Positions 56,940-64,000 of a stretch of DNA of 64,000 bases are shown here, piece after piece. Origin of the DNA: Robiginitalea aurantiaca (lineage in GTDB: Bacteria > Bacteroidota > Bacteroidia > Flavobacteriales > Flavobacteriaceae); contig NZ_JAUDUY010000002.1 of assembly GCF_030380815.1 (NCBI RefSeq), positions 582,475 to 646,474 on the forward strand. Direction: 5' to 3'. The first letter of the stretch is position 1; each line of letters starts with the position of its first letter. The notes under the pieces are model-generated. The model saw nothing but the letters and a program-made list of their open reading frames with translations, did no database searches and was not told the origin of the DNA. Position numbers and translations under genes: made by a program.

Positions 56940-56947
56940 TACCTTTG
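56940..56947 (+). promoter_or_regulatory. Possible -7 promoter element for the FG-GAP/UnbV gene
   Basis: TACCTTTG, an exact TAnnTTTG match 32 bases before the ATG. The nearest TTTG upstream is 29 bases away, longer than the normal spacer. Confidence 0.35.
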
Positions 56948-56979
56948 GGTTCTTGTAAACACAGGTTTTTTAGATCATT

Positions 56980-59900
56980 ATGAAGACAACCTATAACCTA
57001 AAATCATCCTTTTTCACTTCGATTTCAATCCCCCTTGCCCTGGCTTTCCTTATTGTGTCCGCCTGTAAAAATAAAGCGGAAGATGAGGCTTCAGGAGAGG
57101 TTCAGGCGTCTATTTCCGGGCCTGTATTTAAGAAAATAGCGCCGGAAGAAAGCGGTATTCAATTCGAAAATCGCATTGAGGAGAATGTCGCCACTTTAGA
57201 AAATCTATTTGATTACGATTATTTCTACAACGGGGCAGGTACCGGGATTGCCGACCTGAACAATGATGGCCTCCTCGATATTTTCTTTTGTGGCAATCAG
57301 GTTGAAAACAAGCTCTTTATAAACAAAGGTGATCTCAAATTCGAGGATGTTACGGAAACCGCCGGGATCAATACGGGTAAACAATGGTCCAACGGGGTAA
57401 CCTTTGTGGATATTAATTCAGATGGCTGGCTGGACATCTATGTCTCTCAGGGAGGGCCGAACACCCGGCCGGACAGGAAAAACCTGTTGTTCCTGAATCA
57501 ACAGGACGGAACCTTTGAGGAAGTAGCCGAAGCCTTCGGCCTTGCCGATATGGGTATCAGTACACAGTCGGCATTTTTTGACTACGACAGGGACGGAGAC
57601 CTGGATTGCATTGTCATGAACGAAAGCGAGTACTACGGGGCGGACCCGATTCTTTTAGACCGCCTGATTAAAGAAAACCCGGAAGCGCCTTTCTTTAATA
57701 GTTCTCACCTGTATCGAAATGATGGGGATTCATTTACTGAAATCAGTAAGGATGCAGGCATACAACGTCCGATATTTGGCCTGGGGCTTTCTGTTTCCGA
57801 TATCAATTCGGATGGCTGGCTCGATATCTATCTCGCCAGTGATTATTATCTCCCCGACGCCTTATTTATTAATCAGGGCGATGGAACATTTAAGGATGAA
57901 ATTTCCAAGTATACCCAACAGATCTCCTATTACGGAATGGGGATTGATATTGCCGACATCAACAACGATGCACTGCAGGATATCTTTGTCCTCGATATGG
58001 CCTCAAGCGACCATTATCGCTCCAAAACCCTGATGGCCTCAATGGATGTGGCCCGATTCGACTACCTGACGCGCAAGGCCGGATACCATTATCAGTACAT
58101 GTATAATTCGTTGCAGTTGAACATGGGTCAGAACCACTTCAGCAATATTTCTCAGCAGACCGGCATGGCAAGTACGGACTGGAGCTGGTCTGTTCTTATG
58201 TCGGATTTTGACCTTGATACAGATAAAGATGTTTTTGTCACGAATGGCTATCGGAAATACGCCCTGGACAACGACCTGCAACAGCGTGTATTTCAAGCGC
58301 GTAAACAGTACAGAGATAAGGTTCCTCTCGAAGTCAAAAAAGAATTGTACAACAGCATGCCTTCTGAAAAACTGTCCAATTTACTTTATGAAAACAAAGG
58401 CGATCTTGAATTTCAGGAGCGCGGGAAAGATTGGGGCCTCGGGGATCTTTCCTTTAGTAATGGGGCTGCAATGGGGGATCTGGACAATGACGGCGATCTG
58501 GATCTTGTGGTCAATAATATGGATGAAAATGCCTTCTTATACCAAAATCAATCGGTAGAGCACAACAGCGGAAATTACCTGAATGTATCCGTTGAGGGTG
58601 AAAGCTCTGAATCCTTCCCACAGGTGCGCCTTTACAGTGGCGAAACACAACAGATGATAGAAGTGCGCAGGGTTCGGGGATATCGGTCTGCCCATGAAAC
58701 CGCAGCACATTTTGGTTTGGGTACCGATACCCGGGCAGATAGCCTTAGAATCCTATGGCCGGATGGAAATACGTTGCTATTGACGGATGTTCAGGGCAAT
58801 CAAACATTGAAGGTACATAAGCGGGATGCGAAACCCCAAACCATAAACTCAGCCATAACCACACTTTTTGAACCGGCGGATCCCTTGGAAATGGGCATTA
58901 CAGCCGTTCATAAGGAAAATCCATTTGTAGATTTTGATACTGAAATTCTATTGCCGTATAAACAGTCCAATTTCGGACCGTATTTCAGTAAGGGAGACGT
59001 GAACGGAGATGGCCTGCAGGATGCCTATATGGGCGGTGCTTCGGGACAGGCGGGTAAGCTTTTGATCAAAAAACAAAGGGGATTTGAAACGGTTGCCCTA
59101 CCCGACTTTGAGAAAGACAAGGTATATGAAGACATGGGGTCTGTATTTTTTGATGTGGATTCCGATGGAGACCTGGATCTGTATGTCGTCAGCGGAGGCA
59201 ACGAATTTCAGCAGGGCTCTTCCCTGTATCAGGATAGGATCTACTTAAACGATGGCCAAGGCAACTTTGCCCGGGGCACAAACATGGAAGAGAGCGTGTC
59301 TTATAGTGGCAAAGCAGTGGCGACACTGGATTTTGATGGCGATGGCGATGAGGATCTGCTGGTCGGGAATCGGATCCTCGCCGGGAATTATCCCCGGCAT
59401 GCCCCTTCGGCCATCCTGGAAAACCGGGATGGCAACCTCATTAATGCGACACCAGAGATCGCTCCGGAATTACTGGATTTCGGGATTATAAATGATCTTG
59501 TAATAACGGATTTTGATGGCGATGGCCTTCAGGATTTTATCGCAGTAGGGGAATGGACGGGTGTCGGCTTCTTTAAAAATAAAGGAGGTTCGTTCGAACT
59601 ACAGGATTCAAACGCCTTGGGTGCTCCAATGAAAGGATGGTGGTTTGCAATCAGTGAAACCGATGCCAATGCAGATGGCAAGCCGGATTACGTAATCGGC
59701 AATGCCGGACGCAATATTAAGTTTACGGCCAGCACCGATAAACCCTTTAAAGTATTTGCTACGGATTTTGACAATAATGGAACTCCTGACATCGTACTGA
59801 GTAAAAAGTACGAAGGAAAGTACGTTCCTGTCCGCGGACGGGAGTGTTCTTCCCAACAGATGCCCTTTATTGCCCAGAAATTCCCAAGTTACAGCGAGTT

Positions 59901-60372
59901 CGCCAGCGCAAGCCTGGAGGAAGTCTATGGCGAGTCCCTGCAGGAGAGTTACGAGAGGGAAGTCACTAGTTTTAGCAGCTATCTGTTGCTCAATAAAGGC
60001 AATGGGAGTTTTACCCCTATACCTTTACCCGCACAGGCGCAGACTACACCAATTTTTGCCATTATTTCTGAGGATTTAAACAGGGATGGCAGGGATGATC
60101 TGATATTGGCAGGCAACATATACGAAACCGAAGTGGAAACGCCCCGGTTGGATGCAATTTCGGGAACTGTCCTGCTGGCATCTTCCAATGGCACGTATGA
60201 CGTATTGCCACATGCTTATTCAGGACTCTACCTGAGGGGAAATATGAAATCTTTACTTTCTTTCGAGGAAAATGAGAAATTCTGGATTCTCGCGGGTCGA
60301 AATGACGATTCCCCACTTTTATACGGGTTAAGTGGCAATAATGTGCCTGAGTCCCCCGAACTATCTAAATAA
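56980..60372 (+). CDS. FG-GAP (VCBS) repeat lipoprotein with ASPIC/UnbV domain
   Basis: 1130 residues. Lipobox IVSAC (Cys29). At least a dozen calcium-binding repeats of the form DxNxDGxxDIxx occur from residue 88 to 1075 (for example DLNNDGLLDIF, DVDSDGDLDLYV, DFDGDGDEDLLV), forming one or two beta-propellers. An ASPIC/UnbV domain sits between the two repeat blocks, with RRVRGYRSAHETAAHFGLG near residue 565. Such proteins are common next to SusCD genes in marine Flavobacteriia and are thought to be surface binding proteins; the ligand is unknown. Its stop overlaps the next start (TAATG). Confidence 0.88.
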   Translation: MKTTYNLKSSFFTSISIPLALAFLIVSACKNKAEDEASGEVQASISGPVFKKIAPEESGIQFENRIEENVATLENLFDYDYFYNGAGTGIADLNNDGLLDIFFCGNQVENKLFINKGDLKFEDVTETAGINTGKQWSNGVTFVDINSDGWLDIYVSQGGPNTRPDRKNLLFLNQQDGTFEEVAEAFGLADMGISTQSAFFDYDRDGDLDCIVMNESEYYGADPILLDRLIKENPEAPFFNSSHLYRNDGDSFTEISKDAGIQRPIFGLGLSVSDINSDGWLDIYLASDYYLPDALFINQGDGTFKDEISKYTQQISYYGMGIDIADINNDALQDIFVLDMASSDHYRSKTLMASMDVARFDYLTRKAGYHYQYMYNSLQLNMGQNHFSNISQQTGMASTDWSWSVLMSDFDLDTDKDVFVTNGYRKYALDNDLQQRVFQARKQYRDKVPLEVKKELYNSMPSEKLSNLLYENKGDLEFQERGKDWGLGDLSFSNGAAMGDLDNDGDLDLVVNNMDENAFLYQNQSVEHNSGNYLNVSVEGESSESFPQVRLYSGETQQMIEVRRVRGYRSAHETAAHFGLGTDTRADSLRILWPDGNTLLLTDVQGNQTLKVHKRDAKPQTINSAITTLFEPADPLEMGITAVHKENPFVDFDTEILLPYKQSNFGPYFSKGDVNGDGLQDAYMGGASGQAGKLLIKKQRGFETVALPDFEKDKVYEDMGSVFFDVDSDGDLDLYVVSGGNEFQQGSSLYQDRIYLNDGQGNFARGTNMEESVSYSGKAVATLDFDGDGDEDLLVGNRILAGNYPRHAPSAILENRDGNLINATPEIAPELLDFGIINDLVITDFDGDGLQDFIAVGEWTGVGFFKNKGGSFELQDSNALGAPMKGWWFAISETDANADGKPDYVIGNAGRNIKFTASTDKPFKVFATDFDNNGTPDIVLSKKYEGKYVPVRGRECSSQQMPFIAQKFPSYSEFASASLEEVYGESLQESYEREVTSFSSYLLLNKGNGSFTPIPLPAQAQTTPIFAIISEDLNRDGRDDLILAGNIYETEVETPRLDAISGTVLLASSNGTYDVLPHAYSGLYLRGNMKSLLSFEENEKFWILAGRNDDSPLLYGLSGNNVPESPELSK

Positions 60373-60401
60373 TGTGTATTTTTAGAAAAATTTCTATGAT
60401 C

Positions 60402-61166
60402 ATGACTAACAAAGTTTTAACACTCGTTTTTTCAGTTGCCCTAACCGGTTTTACATACGGACAATTTTCCGGGCAGATACAAACCAATATGGCAGGTGGC
60501 GGAGCCGACCAGGCAGGTACAGCCGGTGCGATTGCCACCCTTTTAGGCCCGGTTTCTGATTCTTCTCAGAAACGAACCCTGGAATGGGAAAGTTTTGCGG
60601 GCTCCCCATACACTGCAGATGTTTACCAGCCGGCAGAACTTTTTTACAAAGATGAGAAAGTAGGACCTGTATTCTATCGCTACAACGCCCTGAACGAGGA
60701 AATCGAAATAAAAGAGACCCCGACACAAGAAGGTCTTCGGGGATTGAGCCGGGATAAAAATATCATCCTTAAGGTGGACGGCAATCCTATGCGTTTCATG
60801 ACCTTTATCGATAAAGATGGGAAAACCCTCAACGGATACCTTACCCAACTTGTCGACGGAGAAAACTTTGACCTTTATAAGCGTACCCGGGTTAAATTTA
60901 CAGAAGGGTCCAAGGCCGCTAATTCATTTGTGCAGGCCACTCCCAGTCGTTTTACGCAGTTCGAAGAATACTACATTCAGAAAGCCGGGGTTGACCGTAT
61001 TGACGAATTAGTACCAAAAAAGGGTAAGCTTTACAACCAAATAAGTCAAGACCAGAGAGCAAGTCTTAAAGCCTTTATTAAAGATAATGACCTTGATCTG
61101 GATAGCGACAAAGACCTGATGAGCATTATTCTTTTTATGGACCGCAACTCAGAACCTGAAAGCTAG
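60402..61166 (+). CDS. Hypothetical secreted protein coupled to the UnbV lipoprotein gene
   Basis: From the ATG at 60402 the product has 254 residues and a clean signal peptide (MTNKVLTLVFSVALTGFTYG). An earlier ATG at 60372 overlaps the previous stop (TAATG) and adds ten residues; either could be used. No family is recognised. The body is polar with a glycine-rich start (AGGGADQAGTAGA), beta-type middle and helical end. Close coupling suggests it acts with the FG-GAP protein in the envelope. Confidence 0.68.
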   Translation: MTNKVLTLVFSVALTGFTYGQFSGQIQTNMAGGGADQAGTAGAIATLLGPVSDSSQKRTLEWESFAGSPYTADVYQPAELFYKDEKVGPVFYRYNALNEEIEIKETPTQEGLRGLSRDKNIILKVDGNPMRFMTFIDKDGKTLNGYLTQLVDGENFDLYKRTRVKFTEGSKAANSFVQATPSRFTQFEEYYIQKAGVDRIDELVPKKGKLYNQISQDQRASLKAFIKDNDLDLDSDKDLMSIILFMDRNSEPES

Positions 61167-61263
61167 AAAGCCTGCACCTTTATTTTTCTTGATTCGTATG
61201 GATACGCATAACCTGGTTTGATTCACAGTGGCGGTCCGATCGTCAATCCTGTTTAAATTAGTG

Positions 61264-61271
61264 TACTTTTG
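61264..61271 (+). promoter_or_regulatory. Possible -7 promoter element just before rlmB
   Basis: TACTTTTG, matching TAnnTTTG, ends only 5 bases before the rlmB ATG at 61277. If used, the transcript would start at or next to the start codon. No -33 TTG is well placed. Confidence 0.33.
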
Positions 61272-61276
61272 ATGTC

Positions 61277-62014
61277 ATGGAACAGGAAACCCAAATTTAT
61301 GGGATACGTGCGGTTCTGGAAGCCCTTGAGTCCGATAAGGCAATTGATCGTATATACATTGAAAAAGGCCTGCAGGGATCCCTGGCCAGGGCGTTGCAAG
61401 CGCTGGCCAAGAAGAAAGGGGCCCGTCTCAGCTACGTCCCGCCGCAACGACTCGAACGTTTCAGGGATCGCAATCACCAGGGTGTGGTAGCTACAATTTC
61501 CCCTGTAAAACTTGAGGAATACCAACCGCTGATCGACAAGGTAATCGGGTCATCAGACGATCCCTTATTCTTATTACTCGACGGGGTATCCGATGTCCGA
61601 AATCTCGGAGCCATAATCCGTACGGCTGCATGCACGGGTGTCCATGCCGTTATCCTCCCCCAGAGCGGGGTCGCCCCAATTACTGCAGATACGGTTAAAA
61701 CCTCTGCAGGAGCTGTTTTTAAAGTACCCCTTGGGCGCTGTCCGCATATAAAAGATGCCGTTTTTTACCTGCAGGCAAGTGGCGTGCAGATTGTAACCGC
61801 CTCTGAAAAAGCCGGTAAAATCCTCTATGATGCAAATCTGAAAAGTGCTACAGCTTTGGTGATGGGTTCTGAAGAAAAAGGGGTCTCCCCTGCCGTGCTG
61901 AAAATTGCTGATGACAATGTACGGCTCCCCATGAGCGGTACCATCGCATCATTAAATGTATCGGTGGCCTGTGGCGTCTTCCTTTATGAGGCGGTTCGAC
62001 AACGCCTGGGATAA
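61277..62014 (+). CDS. rlmB: 23S rRNA 2'-O-ribose methyltransferase, RlmB-type (TrmH/SpoU family)
   Basis: 245 residues. The N-terminal L30e-like RNA-binding part starts ETQIYGIRAVLEALES. The knotted SPOUT domain holds the three family motifs: LLLDGVSDVRNLGAIIRTA, GSEEKGVSPAV and LPMSGTIASLNVSVACGV. RlmB methylates G2251 of 23S rRNA using S-adenosylmethionine; the exact target is inferred. One base separates its stop from that of the convergent rhomboid gene. Confidence 0.93.
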   Translation: MEQETQIYGIRAVLEALESDKAIDRIYIEKGLQGSLARALQALAKKKGARLSYVPPQRLERFRDRNHQGVVATISPVKLEEYQPLIDKVIGSSDDPLFLLLDGVSDVRNLGAIIRTAACTGVHAVILPQSGVAPITADTVKTSAGAVFKVPLGRCPHIKDAVFYLQASGVQIVTASEKAGKILYDANLKSATALVMGSEEKGVSPAVLKIADDNVRLPMSGTIASLNVSVACGVFLYEAVRQRLG

Positions 62015-62015
62015 T

Positions 62016-62762
62016 CTAGTCCGTTTTGGCATCCTTCCCGTCCCGGTAATGATAGCGTATTTGGAGTGCATCCGTTGACCCTTGTTCTTCCTCGGGCGGA
62101 TGCTCGATAAAGTTTCCGTCGGCGTCAAAATGCCTCATAAAAGGATCTGCGTCTTCCTGGTAATCTTCAGATTCCCAGGGGTATTTTGTGGGTTTTGGAA
62201 CAGGGGTATTCAGAAATAAGGCGAGAATCAAGCCTGTAAGAAACCCTCCCAGGTGCCCTTCCCAGGACATGCCATCCAGTACTGGGAAAATATACCACAA
62301 CATACCTCCATACACAAAAACAACACCCAGGGATAAGGCTACCAGTCGATAGTACTTCGTAAAGATCCCTTTAAAGAAAATAAAACTGGCCAGGACATAA
62401 ATCAAGCCACTTGCACCTATATGATAAGAGGTGCGTCCTATACCCCATGTGATCAGACCGGAGAATAAGACTCCCAAAAACAGCGTCTTCCAGGCGATAC
62501 TCCTGTAGAAATAAAAGAGGGCTGCGGTCAGTACGGCTAATGGGATTGAATTATTGTAAAGGTGTTCCAGTGAACCGTGAATCCAGGGCGAAAACACGAT
62601 CCCTCTCAAACCAATAGGGGTTCGGGGATAAATACCCCAGTTATTGAGATTTACACCCAGTCTCAACTCCATATAATACACCAGCCAAATTCCCAGCACG
62701 AGTGTAAAAGGAACCAGAAGGACAGCATTGGTATACTTGTAATGGGTAGTATCATCTGCCAT
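62016..62762 (-). CDS. Rhomboid family intramembrane serine protease
   Basis: 248 residues with about six membrane segments. The catalytic serine S118 stands in HIGASGLIYVL and the catalytic histidine H170 in GHLGGFLTGL. The HGSLEHLYNNSI segment matches the helix-2 HxxxxHxxxN motif. A soluble tail of about 60 residues, rich in D, E and P, follows helix 6. It cuts membrane proteins within the bilayer; its client is unknown. Convergent with rlmB. Confidence 0.92.
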   Translation of the reverse strand: MADDTTHYKYTNAVLLVPFTLVLGIWLVYYMELRLGVNLNNWGIYPRTPIGLRGIVFSPWIHGSLEHLYNNSIPLAVLTAALFYFYRSIAWKTLFLGVLFSGLITWGIGRTSYHIGASGLIYVLASFIFFKGIFTKYYRLVALSLGVVFVYGGMLWYIFPVLDGMSWEGHLGGFLTGLILALFLNTPVPKPTKYPWESEDYQEDADPFMRHFDADGNFIEHPPEEEQGSTDALQIRYHYRDGKDAKTD

Positions 62763-62852
62763 GGGTGCAAGGTACTAATGAAGCAGGCGAAAGTCCAAGA
62801 GAAATAACTGCCCACCCTGAGATGGAATTACGAATTATAGTATTTTTAGTCC

Positions 62853-64000
62853 ATGAACGAACCCCTGGCAGAACGAATACGCCCTGAAGAACTCCACGAG
62901 CTCATTGGCCAGGAACATCTGGTGGGCCCAGAAGGAGCCCTTTTCCGACAAATTCAGCAAGGTACCCTCCCCTCCCTTATTCTATGGGGGCCTCCAGGAA
63001 CCGGAAAAACCACCCTGGCCCAGGTCATCGCCTCAAAAAGCGGCCGTCCCTTCTACACCCTCAGTGCTATAAACAGCGGGGTAAAAGACATCCGCGAGGT
63101 TTTGGACAAGGCCAAACAGAGCGGCGGGCTTTTTACCACAAAAAACCCGATTTTATTTATAGACGAAATCCATCGCTTCAGCAAATCACAACAGGATTCA
63201 CTACTTGGGGCAGTTGAGAAAGGATGGGTAACCCTAATCGGTGCAACAACTGAAAATCCGAGTTTTGAAGTAATCCCTGCCTTGTTATCCCGATGCCAGG
63301 TATATATACTCAATGCCCTTGAAAAAAAGGATTTGCTCACCCTCCTGGAGCGCGCGATGCGTGAAGATCCCTGGTTGAAATCCAAAAACGTCATCCTTGA
63401 AGAAACGGATATGCTACTCCGGCTTTCAGGAGGAGATGGCCGTAAGCTGCTCAATATTTTTGAATTGGTCGTAGGGGCCGCGGCAGACGAGATAGTAAAA
63501 ATTACAGATGCCCGGGTAAGCGAGCTCGTACAGGAAAATCCACTCAGATACGATAAAACAGGAGAACAGCACTACGACATTATTTCGGCTTTTATCAAAT
63601 CGATTCGCGGAAGTGATCCCAATGCAGCTGTGTATTGGCTGGCCCGCATGGTTGAGGCCGGAGAAGATGTGAAGTTTATCGCCAGGCGGATGTTGATTGC
63701 CGCCTCCGAAGACATTGGCCTGGCAAATCCGACTGCCCTTGTAATGGCCAATGCAACTTTTCAGTCTGTTCAGGTAATCGGCCATCCCGAAGCGCGCATC
63801 ATTCTGAGTCAATGTGCCATTTATCTGGCTACTTCGCCTAAGAGCAATAGCAGTTATATGGCCATAAACCGTGCCCAGAAGGCGGTTCGTGATACGGGAG
63901 ACCTCTCCGTGCCGCTGCCCCTAAGAAACGCCCCTACACAGCTTATGAAGGATTTGGGGTACGGAGAATCGTATTCCTATGCCCATGACTACCCGGGGAA
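62853..64000 (+). CDS. rarA: Replication-associated recombination protein RarA/MgsA (partial, C-terminus cut by window edge)
   Basis: 382 codons are visible from the ATG at 62853; the gene continues past the window. AAA+ ATPase with Walker A GPPGTGKT at 46-53, Walker B DEIH at 104-107, sensor 1 GATTENPSFEV, and the clamp-loader-like C-terminal domain (RRMLIAASEDIGLANP, YLATSPKSN). It works at stalled replication forks with SSB. Full proteins have about 420-450 residues, so some 40-60 residues are missing. A TATTTTTA lies just upstream, close to the ATG. Confidence 0.97.
   Translation, partial: MNEPLAERIRPEELHELIGQEHLVGPEGALFRQIQQGTLPSLILWGPPGTGKTTLAQVIASKSGRPFYTLSAINSGVKDIREVLDKAKQSGGLFTTKNPILFIDEIHRFSKSQQDSLLGAVEKGWVTLIGATTENPSFEVIPALLSRCQVYILNALEKKDLLTLLERAMREDPWLKSKNVILEETDMLLRLSGGDGRKLLNIFELVVGAAADEIVKITDARVSELVQENPLRYDKTGEQHYDIISAFIKSIRGSDPNAAVYWLARMVEAGEDVKFIARRMLIAASEDIGLANPTALVMANATFQSVQVIGHPEARIILSQCAIYLATSPKSNSSYMAINRAQKAVRDTGDLSVPLPLRNAPTQLMKDLGYGESYSYAHDYPG

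Overview
The window is a chromosomal segment from a member of the Bacteroidota, most likely a marine Flavobacteriaceae species; the genus cannot be fixed from sequence alone. Four things point there: promoters of the Bacteroidota type (TTG, 18-20 bp spacer, TAnnTTTG), a SusC/SusD outer-membrane pair, a proteorhodopsin with its Blh retinal-forming partner, and the r-protein order rpsL-rpsG-fusA-rpsJ-rplC. I see no mobile element, CRISPR array, tRNA, rRNA or broken gene. The first gene (folD) and the last (rarA) are cut by the window edges.

Layout. 1-2.2 kb: folD and ffh, leftward. 2.6-10.2 kb: a membrane thioredoxin, a large membrane-spanning AraC/TPR regulator, a NIPSNAP protein, a YbjQ protein and several unknown membrane proteins or lipoproteins. 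10.3-14.8 kb: fhs (formate activation), then a divergent blh/proteorhodopsin pair that should make a retinal-based light-driven proton pump, then a DUF6090 protein. 14.8-16.5 kb: argS. 16.7-23.9 kb: a rightward cluster of a small unknown protein, an SDR/DUF2867 protein, a glycoside-hydrolase-like lipoprotein and a 1266-residue fusion of a GT2 synthase, a GH26-like domain and a degenerate hydrolase-like barrel. This is the best candidate in the window for an undescribed system, probably the synthesis and trimming of a surface or exported polysaccharide. 23.9-27.1 kb: two guanidino-group-modifying enzymes (CtlX and a DDAH/arginine deiminase-like protein) around a membrane AraC regulator. 27.2-32.7 kb: gltA, a GT5 glycogen/starch synthase-like gene, eno and carA.

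32.8-50.2 kb: one long leftward run of translation genes (rpsL, rpsG, fusA, S10 and spc clusters, secY, infA, rpmJ, rpsM, rpsK, rpsD, rpoA, rplQ). It starts from a near-perfect promoter at 50196-50226 and ends at a strong terminator at 32731-32762. A structured 248-base spacer with a possible 35-codon leader ORF separates rpsJ from rplC.

50.8-61.2 kb: rightward susC, susD and a small lipoprotein, closed by a strong terminator, then a large FG-GAP/UnbV lipoprotein coupled to a secreted protein. 61.3-64 kb: rlmB, a rhomboid protease (leftward) and rarA.

How the genes work together: the translation operon and the neighbouring susCD operon have the clearest promoters and look like high-expression units. 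Proteorhodopsin, Blh and the nutrient-uptake genes fit a photoheterotrophic marine lifestyle. Fhs and FolD together feed formate into the folate one-carbon pool. Functions are inferred from translated sequence and motifs only; no database search was run.
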